Source of the DNA: Lantana camara
Lineage: Eukaryota; Streptophyta; Magnoliopsida; Lamiales; Verbenaceae
Length of the DNA: 64,000 nt
Assembly: GCA_037501455.1 (NCBI GenBank)
Contig: CM074858.1
Location: 45,009,001-45,073,000 of the forward strand
Direction of reading: 5' to 3'
Both the position numbers and the translations under genes were made by a program. This document shows, piece after piece, positions 10,458 to 22,430 of the stretch; position 1 is the first letter of the stretch; each line of letters opens with the position of its first letter. The notes beneath the pieces were generated by a model. That model ran no database searches. It was not told where the DNA came from and worked only from the letters and a program-made list of their open reading frames with translations.

Positions 10458-13400
10458 TGTAGCACCCCGCACGTGAGGCGCCACATCCCCAGCACTAAGG
10501 CTCAACACGAGTAACGAAATTGTAAATCCGCACCCGTATCAAACCCTAGCGAACGGGAGACAAACATAAAAACCTTCCTATGCCAGGCGGAGCTAGACCC
10601 TGCAACGAATACCAATCCACAATATATAATGCATGGCCAAGCCCAACCACAATCATACAAACCATAAACGGAATTTGGGCTCTTCAGGCCTCTTTCAAAG
10701 TCATAGTAAACTCAGAAAATCCAATTTCAGAATAAATACATAGGTATCAAATTTCTCGATATAACGTAAACGAGTCATACATAATTCCAATACATGAATG
10801 AGTGGAGAGACTCTCCTAACCTAACTCGATCAACTTAAAAACTCCAAAAACCTCCGCCTAGCTCGAACTCCAAAGATCAAGCCTGCACACTAAAAGATTG
10901 GGGAGGGAGAGGGGTCAGTCTCTAGAAGACTGAGTGAGCAGGAGCGATATAAATATAAAACATGCACATGCAAATCATAAATCCCGAGCAAGATTTTGTT
11001 TGCAATTAGTTCCCTAAAAGGGCAAGAGAATGATTAATCATTGCTCGGATTTTATGACTAATTCATATTAAATTCATTCCGTTCATAAATCATACATAAA
11101 TATAAGGCTCGGCGAGTGAGCGTGCACAACCTCCATCCAAACTCCGACCGTGTACGACAAATATCAATAATATATTGATTAGACGATCATGCAACATATT
11201 ATAATACACACAGACCATAAATCATATCATAAAACCTATTCGTTTGGGCGATCCGGATCCCGGCATTCCCGCACGGTGCGTAATCATATCATAACATATT
11301 CATAAACATAATCATATCAATACCAACCTTCTTCCTCCGGGTGGTGGACAAGTTAGCTAGACCTGACCACCGATAAATACATAGGCCAATGGGGGTACAT
11401 GAATCCCCCAAGGGCACGCAGCTCCCATTCCTCGCTAAACCTCCTAGCGAGGGCCGGTATCACCGTAGTTTGGTTGGGACTAGTATATGGGATCCCCGTC
11501 AGCCCTTGCTTCCTCGGTTAGCCACATATACTAAGTCCCTGGGCCCGTGAACATAACAGCTTAGCATAATCTCGCCAAAACATATCAGTACATACATATG
11601 ATACATACTATAAGAAATCATACCTTACCGTGTAATTCGGCACATGCTATGTACGTACCTCTCCGTGTCATCCTAATCCATAGCTAGCATGAAGACACAC
11701 GGTTTGGAGCATAGCCTCATTACAAAACCATTTTTAAGCTTATATATGCTCGTACGTATAATTCAGAAGAATTTACTCGATAACTTCATTTGAAAATCAT
11801 ATATATATAATCATAAGGTTTTGGCCAAAGCTTTTCACATAAGGGTTGTAGGGTTTGTTACATAGCTAAAACAAAAACCACCCTCACCTTAACCGTGAAG
11901 AAACAAGGATCGAACACCAAGTGCCTGAACGATCAAAAGCTCTCCACCCTGGAGACAAACTGTACAAAAGACCACAAGACGTGTTCGTGAGACTCAAGAC
12001 CCTAAATGGACCATATATGACGCACGGCAATGCTCAAGCATGATATGAAGACATTTAACTCATATGTTCAAGTCATTCATTATCATTCAATTCATATTCC
12101 CAATCAATTTATTTCAAGAATTCAAATAGGAGCATAAAACATGTTCAAGCTCTTCCATAATGCTACCACATACTTCATATTACATAACATAGCATATATC
12201 CAAGGTTTGACAACAAGAAGAAGTCATATGATATAGAAAATAAGTGATGCGATTCATAAACGACATATAAACATACATAAACGGCAATAAGCAAAAGCAT
12301 ACCTATAACTCAACCAAATGCCACGAAATTAAACCAAAATACTCCTAACACATAGTACAACAAGTTCATAGTTCAACATAAAGGGAGATAAAGTCATTAA
12401 GGAGGGGAAACAAATCAAAAACCGAAGAGGAAGTAACGAAGACTGCGCATGGGAAGTGACACGGGGGTGTCACCAACCCTTGCCCAACTGAGCCACGGGC
12501 GTGGCTCAGGACAGAGCTGCCCAGAGAGTGTGACACGCCCGTGTCTCACTCTTATGAGTAAATGAGACACGGGGGTGTCACGGTACAGAACTTAATCACC
12601 CGTAAAATTTTACTGGCAAAACTGAACTCATACAAATTCAATCCAAAGGCATACCAAATGAACTCCAAATGCTCTGAAACTTAATATGCAACATATTTGG
12701 CATGTTATGAACATTTTTCATTTAGAGTGCAAAGGCTAAATCACACGTTAAGATCATCGAAACCGTGAAATAAAACTGGGTCGCTACAATCGGACATATG
12801 AGCCCTAATGATTCTATCATGCCTTGATCAAGTACTTAGGGCTTGAATTTGGATCTGAAACTTTGGGGAATGCATGCTAACATACCAAACAACTTATATA
12901 CATCATATATATGCAAAATGGCACCATTTAAAGCACATTAGAATGACCAACAACCTCATATAGGCAACAGCAACAAATCTGTCAATGATCATGCATAAGA
13001 ATAGGCCATGTATTTCGGTTTTGAGGCTTCAAATGGAACCAAATACTTAAAGCATGAATGCTAACATACATAACAATGAGTGTACATCAACTCCATGCAT
13101 TTTCACACGAAATGGAGGCCATATGATCATGCAACAACACCAAATTTCACACAGCAGTTCGAAAACAGGGGAAATAGTTTGATCACCAAGTTTGGAGCTC
13201 CATATCTCATAATTTCATAAAAGGAGCAAGAGATGAAATCCTCATAACATCATATACTATCAGTTGGGAAAGAAATAGGTCAAGAAACAAGTTCATATGA
13301 TCATATATAAGCAAGAAATTCAGCCACACAAACATATAGGTCACAAGAGCAAAAATCCCTAAAAGTTCATACCAATCTCATCATTCAAACCCTAACCAAT

Positions 13401-14400
13401 TCTGACCCAAATCATGTTGTAAGGAGATGAAATCAAGTATAATAGAGTAGAGAAGACATAATTATTCATACCTTGAAGATTTGGTGAAGAAAAATGGTGA
13501 TTTGAGCTCAAAATCACAAAGGATGACCTAGGGTTTTCTCTCCTTCTTCTCTTCTCCCTTCTCTCGATCAGTTGCAGCTGGAAATGGAGGTATATGGTTC
13601 GGTTTTTGCAGCTTAAGGGGAAGAGAAAGGGTTAACTCAAGGTACAAGAGTCAAGGTTAAGGTTTGGTTAGGTTAAGGAGTGTTATGGGGTCCCACCATG
13701 AAGACTAGTCAACCAAAGGAGCTCTTCTTGCACGAGTTGTCCGTTACGGTTGGATTTCGGAGGTCTTAATGATTTCAAAAAGGTATGAGGCTTGTTCCAT
13801 TGTCTCCGAATCGTCGATACGAAGGCAACGGAGTTGACGGAATTCTAATCCGAATTCCCGAGCTCAAGATATCACGCACGGAACCAAGGGTGCGCTAATT
13901 GCTCGTTAGCCCCCGACTTGGTTCCAAAAATCAAAATAAATTCATAAACACGCCAAATGAATCCGAAAACACAAACCGAGCATATAGGCATGTTCATAAC
14001 TCACATATATACGACATACTAAATTTTCACGCCAATCTGATATCATTACATATAAGAATGGAGCACAAGTAAAACACTCACGCGCAAGAACGAATTCATA
14101 TTGTTATAAATGAATTACTAAAACTTAAATTCCATTTTAAATAAATTAAACAAACTAATAACATGTTGTAATTAATTAAAGAAATTACTGACATAGTTAA
14201 GGTAACATGAAACCCTAATTGAGAAATTAACACTAGATATCAAAGTAGAATAGAATGAATTAAATTATAATAGAAATAGTTTATAGTTTGAATCAAATAT
14301 AAACGTTTATGAACAAGTAATCATATAATTAAATAATTGAATCGCGCAATTTACAAACAAATACGTCACATTATTTAAACTGAAAAACGGGGGCGTTACA
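10458..14400 (-). repeat. Element C 3' LTR, 3943 bp
   Basis: On the minus strand it starts TGTAACGCCCCCG (at 14400) and ends GGGGTGCTACA (at 10458). The polypurine tract abuts at 14401. It contains the donor-like CTTCAAG|GTATG (13471), a hairpin cluster (12456-12582), the acceptor-like TTGTACAG (11960), the GC-rich conserved block (about 11330-11555) and a TGCAG acceptor-like site (10883) close to 'gagctaggcgg'. Confidence 0.95.
12456..12582 (-). repeat. Hairpin cluster in the C 3' LTR
   Basis: Four inverted repeats in 127 bp: gtgacacgggggtgtcac (12456-12473), gagccacgggcgtggctc (about 12490-12507), gtgacacgcccgtgtctcac (about 12530-12549) and gagacacgggggtgtcac (about 12564-12581). The same four are present in the 5' LTR (18919-19045) and in both H LTRs (about 38436-38565 and 45655-45785). 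Confidence 0.9.
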
Positions 14401-14460
14401 ATCTCTCCCCCTTAAAAAGAATCCGTCCTCGGATTCAAAACACGCTTGAAATCAAACAAT

Positions 14461-14620
14461 GAGAGATTCCCCGTCTCTCACAAACAACAAGGAGAGAGCC
14501 CCGTCTCTCGAGCAACAATGAGAGAACCCCGTCTCTCCAACAACAATGAGAGAACCCCGTCTCTCGCAAGCAAAGAGAGTACCCCGTCTCTCAAACAGAA
14601 ATAAGAGAATCCCCGTCTCT
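14461..14620 (-). repeat. Pre-LTR hairpin array in C, 6 units
   Basis: Six units of gagaga-NNCCCCG-tctctc type (for example gagagaaccccgtctctc) are spaced 26-29 bp apart by A-rich linkers (caacaacaat, gcaagcaaa). They begin about 60 bp inside the 3' LTR. Each unit can fold on itself. The irregular 26-29 bp spacing argues against a coding repeat. Confidence 0.85.
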
Positions 14621-16900
14621 TAACCGAAAATAAAGCAAGGAAGTCTCCAATACTCCCAAGCAACTCACGCAAAACCAAATTTAAAATCACGTAAGGCATC
14701 CAAAGCAAGTAATAAATGTCACCCATATTGGTTACCAATTAATCCAAGTAATTTTAACACCGTGCAGATCAAAACACTTAACATAAGAAAAATATATAAG
14801 TTAAATTTGCATGGATGCATGTATGATGAATGCTATAAGTACCGTTCACCGTAGTAGTAAAATTCAGATTGGTGAGTTGTCATGGTCCACGGTATGATCT
14901 GTCCCAAATGTAACTCGGTGCCCCACTTGTCTTGAACCTCGTCTTTGTACCCTATGGGATTACTCGTGATCGCCATCATTCCATCATATGCCAACTTGAT
15001 TCGACACTCTCTCTTGTCAATTCTGACTTAGGAGTTTCCAGACGCTCCTTTATAATTCTATTATCCCTAGATCCATGTTCCATACATAGGAATATTCTCC
15101 AAGACATTTCCCTTATACCTAATGAGGGACTCTAACCCGACTTGAGTAACTTAACTCTCCTCTTCACGGCTTAACCATTCACGCCGTCTTATTTATTTCT
15201 GATCATCACTAATAGGACTTCCAGGTCTTCCTAAATTTGTAATTTCGTCATTCCCACTAAAGCATTTCTTCGAGCACCTTTTCAATCGTCCAATTTGTTC
15301 TTCGGTTGTGCTCTCCCCCTTAAATTTCTGTTGTCCCGGGTTGAACTCCATTGATTCTTCTTTTATCGAACTCTTGATGGGTAAATCCCATGAGGTGGAA
15401 TTTAACTGATGTAGAAATCAAAAAATGTGGCCCTTCAACTCCTTCCCTAGTTCTCTTGATGTCCGAACTCCTTTCTTAATCTTGTCCAGAACTCTAGTCT
15501 CACTTCTCCTCCTCATAACTCAGATGCGGCTCGGTTGAACTGATACTTGATAGTTGAGGCAAAAGGCTTCCTATCAAGTAAACACTAAAATGCATGGTGG
15601 GTTAAATTGACAATGCATGGGTCACGTTTACATCAAGCAATTATACCATACATTAGCGCAACGAAACTAATTAGAAATGCACGGATAAACATAAGGTCAA
15701 AAGAATAAGTAATTAATGCAAAATATGATGCAAGTGCTATGAATGTTTTGGAACCTGTCACCAAAGTGGTAAGCTATTAGCTCGGTAGCTTTTCCTCGTT
15801 CCTCCAATCCCAAGGTTACTTTGACTTGGTGATGATCCCTTGCCTTTCCCACGGTCTTCGAGATTCCCATGCATCTTTGTAAATCAACGTGTATCCTCCA
15901 CTGTCCGAGATTGTAATTTCTTGATCCCTAATTCTTTCACGTCCACTGAGTTAGCATCCAACTTCTCTTTGAAATTCGACCTTTACTTCTAATCGTCACC
16001 TTAATCAAAAATCCTGTGCCTATCCTTTGTGAATTCAATTCACCTCCAATTGCTTATATTTGAGCGCATGATTTCCTTTCTTTACCATTTCCATTTGTTG
16101 CTCCATATCTTCCAATTTAACCTCACAACATGACAATTCAGCTTGGATTTGGAAAATTGAACTCAAGTCCTGTCCTTAGCATTATCACCCTCCATGAATT
16201 GTAGTTATCCTATTACTTATCTTTCTCTAACCCCTTCTGGACTTGTTTCCGATCTTACCTCGCCTCCTCTTAATTATTAGTACCTCTTTCATGATCCAAA
16301 TCCGGGACCAAAATGTCTTCAAGGTTTTGTTCCCTTCATTTCTTAAGTTGCGAGATCCTGTTGAATCCAATTAATGCACTTCAGGTAGTGGATTCATATA
16401 AGTTATTCTTCTGAGTCACAACCATCCATTGATTAACTCCTATTCCTATTACCCCAAATGTTTCTCTGCCATCGCATCGCCAAAGTCGAACCTCCCATTC
16501 TAAATCCTAACCGTAAATTGCAACTCCGTCTGTAATGCCACGCGGCTAGCATTCTCCACATTCCTCCTCGGGCATCCTTCCTATCTTCCATGCCTCCGAA
16601 GGAATTTGCACTAGGTTGTTGTGATCATAAAATTTGGCCGTGGTTTGATATCATCTTTATAACCTGGGAACCATAACTTATTTCAAGAATAGATGCATGC
16701 GATTAGTGCATGCTCATGGCACATATTCAATACGAAAGACAAGAACCCATATAAAATGCAACAAGTAATTCAACGAAATTCTTAAGGAAACCAAATTCCA
16801 AATTCAAGATCGATGCAATGCACATAATATCACATAGTCCCTATGCCGTTCGACTTAAACTGACTCCGACACGACTCAAGAACACCGGTTTTGCAACCGG

Positions 16901-16912
16901 GCTCTGATACCA
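16901..16912 (-). other. Element C primer binding site
   Basis: The minus strand reads TGGTATCAGAGC, complementary to initiator Met-tRNA, eight bases inside the 5' LTR end at 16921. It is intact, so the element kept its reverse-transcription start. Confidence 0.9.
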
Positions 16913-16920
16913 CTTAAGGA

Positions 16921-19900
16921 TGTAGCACCCCGCACGTGAGGCGCCACATCCCCCGCACTAAGGCTCAACACGAGTAACGAAATTGTAAATCCGCACCCGT
17001 ATCAAACCCTAGCGAACGGGAGACAAACATAAAAACCTTCCTATGCCAGGCGGAGCTAGACCCTGCAACGAATACCAATCCACAATATATAATGCATGGC
17101 CAAGCCCAACCACAATCATACAAACCATAAACGGAATTTGGGCTCTTCAGGCCTCTTTCAAAGTCATAGTAAACTCAGAAAATCCAATTTCAGAATAAAT
17201 ACATAGGTATCAAATTTCTCGATATAACGTAAACGAGTCATACATAATTCCAATACATGAATGAGTGGAGAGACTCTCCTAACCTAACTCGATCAACTTA
17301 AAAACTCCAAAAACCTCCGCCTAGCTCGAACTCCAAAGATCAAGCCTGCACACTAAAAGATTGGGGAGGGAGAGGGGTCAGTCTCTAGAAGACTGAGTGA
17401 GCAGGAGCGATATATATATAAAACATGCACATGCAAATCATAAATCCCGAGCAAGGTTTTGTTTGCAATTAGTTCCCTAAAAGGGCAAGAGAATGATTAA
17501 TCATTGCTCGGATTTTATGACTAATTCATATTAAATTCATTCCGTTCATAAATCATACATAAATATAAGGCTCGGCGAGTGAGCGTGCACAACCTCCATC
17601 CAAACTCCGACCGTGTACGACAAATATCAATAATATATTGATTAGACGATCATGCAATATATTATAATACACACAGACCATAAATCATATCATAAAACCT
17701 ATTCGTTTGGGCGATCCGGATCCCGGCATTCCCGCACGGTGCGTAATCATATCATAACATATTCATAAACATAATCATATCAATACCAACCTTCTTCCTC
17801 CGGGTGGTGGACAAGTTAGCTAGACCTGACCACCGATAAATACATAGGCCAATGGGGGTACATGAATCCCCCAAGGGCACGCAGCTCCCATTCCTCGCTA
17901 AACCTCCTAGCGAGGGCCGGTATCACCGTAGTTTGGTTGGGACTAGTATATGGGATCCCCGTCAGCCCTTGCTTCCTCGGTTAGCCACATATACTAAGTC
18001 CCTGGGCCCGTGAACATAACAGCTTAGCATAATCTCGCCAAAACATATCAGTACATACATATGATACATACTATAAGAAATCATACCTTACCGTGTAATT
18101 CGGCACATGCTATGTACGTACCTCTCCGTGTCATCCTAATCCATAGCTAGCATGAAGACACACGGTTTGGAGCATAGCCTCATTACAAAACCATTTTTAA
18201 GCTTATATATGCTCGTACGTATAATTCAGAAGAATTTACTCGATAACTTCATTTGAAAATCATATATATATAATCATAAGGTTTTGGCCAAAGCTTTTCA
18301 CATAAGGGTTGTAGGGTTTGTTACATAGCTAAAACAAAAACCACCCTCACCTTAACCGTGAAGAAACAAGGATCGAACACCAAGTGCCTGAACGATCAAA
18401 AGCTCTCCACCCTGGAGACAAACTGTACAAAAGACCACAAGACGTGTTCGTGAGACTCAAGACCCTAAATGGACCATATATGACGCACGGCAATGCTCAA
18501 GCATGATATGAAGACATTTAACTCATATGTTCAAGTCATTCATTATCATTCAATTCATATTCCCAATCAATTTATTTCAAGAATTCAAATAGGAGCATAA
18601 AACATGTTCAAGCTCTTCCATAATGCTACCACATACTTCATATTACATAACATAGCATATATCCAAGGTTTGACAACAAGAAGAAGTCATATGATATAGA
18701 AAATAAGTGATGCGATTCATAAACGACATATAAACATACATAAACGGCAATAAGCAAAAGCATACCTATAACTCAACCAAATGCCACGAAATTAAACCAA
18801 AATACTCCTAACACATAGTACAACAAGTTCATAGTTCAACATAAAGGGAGATAAAGTCATTAAGGAGGGGAAACAAATCAAAAACCGAAGAGGAAGTAAC
18901 GAAGACTGCGCATGGGAAGTGACACGGGGGTGTCACCAACCCTTGCCCAACTGAGCCACGGGCGTGGCTCAGTACAGAGCTGCCCAGAGAGTGTGACACG
19001 CCCGTGTCTCACTCTTATGAGTAAATGAGACACGGGGGTGTCACGGTACAGAACTTAATCACCCGTAAAATTTTACCGGCAAAACCGAACTCATACAAAT
19101 TCAATCCAAAGGCATACCAAATGAACTCCAAATGCTCTGAAACTTAATATGAAACATATTTGGCATGTTATGAACATTTTTCATTTAGAGTGCAAAGGCT
19201 AAATCACACGTTAAGATCATCGAAACCGTGAAATAAAACTGGGTCGCTACAATCGGACATATGAGCCCTAATGATTCTATCATGCCTTGATCAAGTACTT
19301 AGGGCTTGAATTTGGATCTGAAACTTTGGGGAATGCATGCTAACATACCAAACAACTTATATACATCATATATATGCAAAATGGCACCATTTAAAGCACA
19401 TTAGAATGACCAACAACCTCACATAGGCAACAGCAACAAATCTGTCAATGATCATGCATAAGAATAGGCCATGTATTTCGGTTTTGAGGCTTCAAATGGA
19501 ACCAAATACTTAAAGCATGAATGCTAACATACATAACAATGAGTGTACATCAACTCCATGCATTTTCACACGAAATGGAGGCCATATGATCATGCAACAA
19601 CACCAAATTTCACACAGCAGTTCGAAAACAGGGGAAATAGTTTGATCACCAAGTTTGGAGCTCCATATCTCATAATTTCATAAAAGGAGCAAGAGATGAA
19701 ATCCTCATAACATCATATACTATCAGTTGGGAAAGAAATAGGTCAAGAAACAAGTTCATATGATCATATATAAGCAAGAAATTCAGCCACACAAACATAT
19801 AGGTCACAAGAGCAAAAATCCCTAAAAGTTCATACCAATCTCATCATTCAAACCCTAACCAATTCTGACCCAAATCATGTTGTAAGGAGATGAAATCAAG

Positions 19901-20863
19901 TATAATAGAGTAGAGAAGACATAATTATTCATACCTTGAAGATTTGGTGAAGAAAAATGGTGATTTGAGCTCAAAATCACAAAGGATGACCTAGGGTTTT
20001 CTCTCCTTCTTCTCTTCTCCCTTCTCTCGATCAGTTGCAGCTGGAAATGGAGGTATATGGTTCGGTTTTTGCAGCTTAAGGGGAAGAGAAAGGGTTAACT
20101 CAAGGTACAAGAGTCAAGGTTAAGGTTTGGTTAGGTTAAGGAGTGTTATGGGGTCCCACCATGAAGACTAGTCAACCAAAGGAGCTCTTCTTGCACGAGT
20201 TGTCCGTTACGGTTGGATTTCGGAGGTCTTAATGATTTCAAAAAGGTATGAGGCTTGTTCCATTGTCTCCGAATCGTCGATACGAAGGCAACGGAGTTGA
20301 CGGAATTCGAATCCGAATTCCCGAGCTCAAGATATCACGCACGGAACCAAGGGTGCGCTAATTGCTCGTTAGCCCCCGACTTGGTTCCAAAAATCAAAAT
20401 AAATTCATAAACACGCCAAATGAATCCGAAAACATAAACCGAGCATATAGGCATGTTCATAACTCACATATATACGACATACTAAATTTTCACGCCAATC
20501 TGATATCATTACATATAAGAATGGAGCACAAGTAAAACACTCACGCGCAAGAACGAATTCATATTGTTATAAATGAATTACTAAAACTTAAATTCCATTT
20601 TAAATAAATTAAACAAACTAATAACATGTTGTAATTAATTAAAGAAATTACTGACATAGTTAAGGTAACATGAAACCCTAATTGAGAAATTAACACTAGA
20701 TATCAAAGTAGAATAGAATGAATTAAATTACAATAGAAATAGTTTATAGTTTGAATCAAATATAAACGTTTATGAACAAGTAATCATATAATTAAATAAT
20801 TGAATCGCGCAATTTACAAACAAATACGTCACATTATTTAAACTGAAAAACGGGGGCGTTACA
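16921..20863 (-). repeat. Element C 5' LTR, 3943 bp
   Basis: Same length as the 3' LTR and nearly identical to it. Examples of differences are atccccagc versus atcccccgc at the outer end, gcaagattttg versus gcaaggttttg, and ggaattctaatcc versus ggaattcgaatcc. It carries the same hairpin cluster (18919-19045) and candidate splice sites (an acceptor-like site at 18423). Confidence 0.95.
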
Positions 20864-21615
20864 ACAACTATAATATTAAAGTGCATAAGATAAGAATTTA
20901 AATAATTCAATGCGATATATGATGCACATGCCATGAATGCAATGAACCTGTCATCGTAACAGTGGTTTTAGAACGACATCTTGTCCTTTGATTTCGATGT
21001 TGCAGCATAGGTTGTAAGGTTGAGGATTGTTCGATCATTGGTGATGCGTTCCAATCCTTTCTTGCTTCCTTGTATTGTCGTGTATCCCGAAGTCCCGAGA
21101 AGATGATATAGCTCGAATTATTACAACTCCCTTTTATATCTTTAGTTTATGTCCACTCGTTGGTCCACGGTAGTTGTCGTATCACCTAAGCTTCCATGCT
21201 TGGACCCATTGTGAATCCACATGATTGACAATTCTCCATTCCATACATCTTAGTTGTGAAGCTTTTAACAATTCCTGGATCTGATCCCGAACCTGATATA
21301 ATCCTCAAAACTTTTGATTTGGCCTTCTATTTTGCTTACTTACTTCAACTCAAAGGTCCCGGCTGTGATCTTTAAATGATTTGATCATACATTAAGGATC
21401 TTTATATCTTGATGATGAGGAGTTCCACGACTATCCCATTGCCTCACGTATCATTCAAGTTGGTGGTTTGGGTCCCCCACAATGCACCTTTATTGATTAT
21501 CTTTAAGATTTATAGAGAAGATGAAATTGATAACTTTATCGGGGTCAGAGCCTCCTATCTCGGTGTTGAGGAGCGAGGTGTAGTTCTATTTTGTAGGCCA
21601 TGAAATTCAACACCC
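20864..21615 (-). other. Element B interior, part 2 (non-coding)
   Basis: It begins with the second copy of C's target duplication ACAAC and continues B's interior. 'gatgcacatgccatgaatgc' and 'gaacctgtcat' match the interiors of C and H. No coding motif is seen. It ends with CACCC (21611-21615), the presumed target duplication of the Copia element E; the partner is outside the window. Confidence 0.65.
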
Positions 21616-21994
21616 TGTTAAGAAACAAACAGTGTTATACAGCGAAAGTTTAATTTTTTTTCCAAAAGCAGATCTAAAAACTTGCAATGTTCCTATTGTA
21701 TCGTAGGGTGTATCAAGAAACTCACATTAATTGAAGCTTTCTTGTGATGTCGTTACCGCCTAACGAACATCCTTCAAGCGGAAAGTCCCTCGAACAGCCT
21801 TCGATTAGATCCCAAAGTAGGCAATCCTCCAAAGCGTATCGACACCAGTCCTAGAACACGATCAAGAGAGTGAAAATGCTAGTTCTATGGCTTCTGTTAG
21901 GCTAGGATTTTTACTTTGATAACTTTTCTTTTATTTTTCTCAAAAACATAACACTTCTTGAGTGTTGGTCTAATGAATAAGAGAAACATCTCCA

Positions 21995-22010
21995 CTAGTA
22001 TTTATACTAG
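21995..22010 (-). promoter_or_regulatory. TATA box candidate in the E LTR
   Basis: The minus strand reads ctagtataaatactag, a near-palindrome holding TATAAATA. The related LTR I has ctatttatagg at the equivalent place (63527-63537). The G-box cluster lies about 380 bp upstream in the element's sense. Confidence 0.5.
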
Positions 22011-22385
22011 TGGGGTTCAAACCTACTAGGGCTTCTCTAAGCCTAGTGGACTTTGTTTTCTTGCTCACTAATTAACTAATTTAATTATTAATTTAATTGG
22101 AATAATAACTTATCAACTTTTTCTCCAAGTCTTTGCAAGAACAACTTTCTCTCTCTTACAATAGGAAGTTGGACTTTTCAACTTTCCTAAAGTTAAAAGT
22201 CAAGATTCAATAAATAATTTAATTCCTAATTAATTATTTATTGGGTTAAGTTTATTTGAGAATAATCTTAACAATTAATTCAAAAGTAATTAAAAGACTA
22301 AAATTAATTAATTATAATTTAATTAATTAATTCTAAAAACGAATTCACGTGTAATATAATTACACGTTTGGAGCCACGTAGGTGC

Positions 22386-22430
22386 CACGTGTGCATGACA
22401 CGTGGCAGCCACGCAGGCTATTGCCACGTG
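22386..22430 (-). promoter_or_regulatory. G-box (CACGTG) cluster in the E LTR
   Basis: Three CACGTG hexamers at 22386-22391, 22399-22404 and 22425-22430; the first two form a larger inverted repeat (gccacgtg...cacgtggc). CACGTG is the known core bound by plant bZIP and bHLH factors (light and abscisic-acid responses). The related I LTR keeps one acacgtgtgg near 62943. Enhancer function is inferred. Confidence 0.55.

Larger units (their letters stand above)
14401..16920 (-). other. Element C interior (non-coding, 2520 bp)
   Basis: It runs on the minus strand from the primer site (16912) to the polypurine tract (14416-14401, cttaagggggagagat-like). No frame shows gag, protease, reverse transcriptase, RNase H or integrase motifs; the few open frames are short and partly come from the hairpin array. 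The segment is related to the H interior: both have 'ccatgaatg/gaacctgt', 'gcatggatgcatgta' and 'gtaccgttcacc' in the same order. Conservation without coding suggests cis-acting sequence. Confidence 0.8.
10458..20863 (-). mobile_element. Element C: complete non-autonomous LARD-like Gypsy element, 10.4 kb
   Basis: Two LTRs of exactly 3943 bp flank a 2520-bp interior with a tRNA primer site, a polypurine tract and no gag or pol. The 5-bp target duplication ACAAC is perfect (10453-10457 and 20864-20868), so it is one intact insertion in B. I count only about a dozen differences between the LTRs by eye (roughly 0.3%), indicating a recent insertion. Large LTRs, a non-coding interior and retained cis signals fit large retrotransposon derivatives. 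Mobility would depend on proteins from a related coding element such as Z. Confidence 0.9.
5541..21615 (-). mobile_element. Element B: non-coding long-LTR Gypsy element (visible part)
   Basis: The 3' LTR is 5541-9024 and the interior is 9025-10457 plus 20864-21615, split by element C and then cut by element E at 21616. Its 5' LTR lies to the right of the window. The 2.2 kb of visible interior has no recognisable gag or pol. The interior near 20900-20960 ('gatgcacatgccatgaatgcaatgaacctg') resembles the interiors of C (about 15730) and H (about 42330), so B belongs to the same wider group. Orientation follows from the polypurine tract at 9025-9040. Confidence 0.8.

Noticed and set aside
14461..14620. 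CRISPR-like array (regular short repeats with spacers)
   Set aside because: Spacers are 8-12 bases, A-rich and similar to each other, units are imperfect, and the setting is a plant retrotransposon interior. It is a transposon repeat array.
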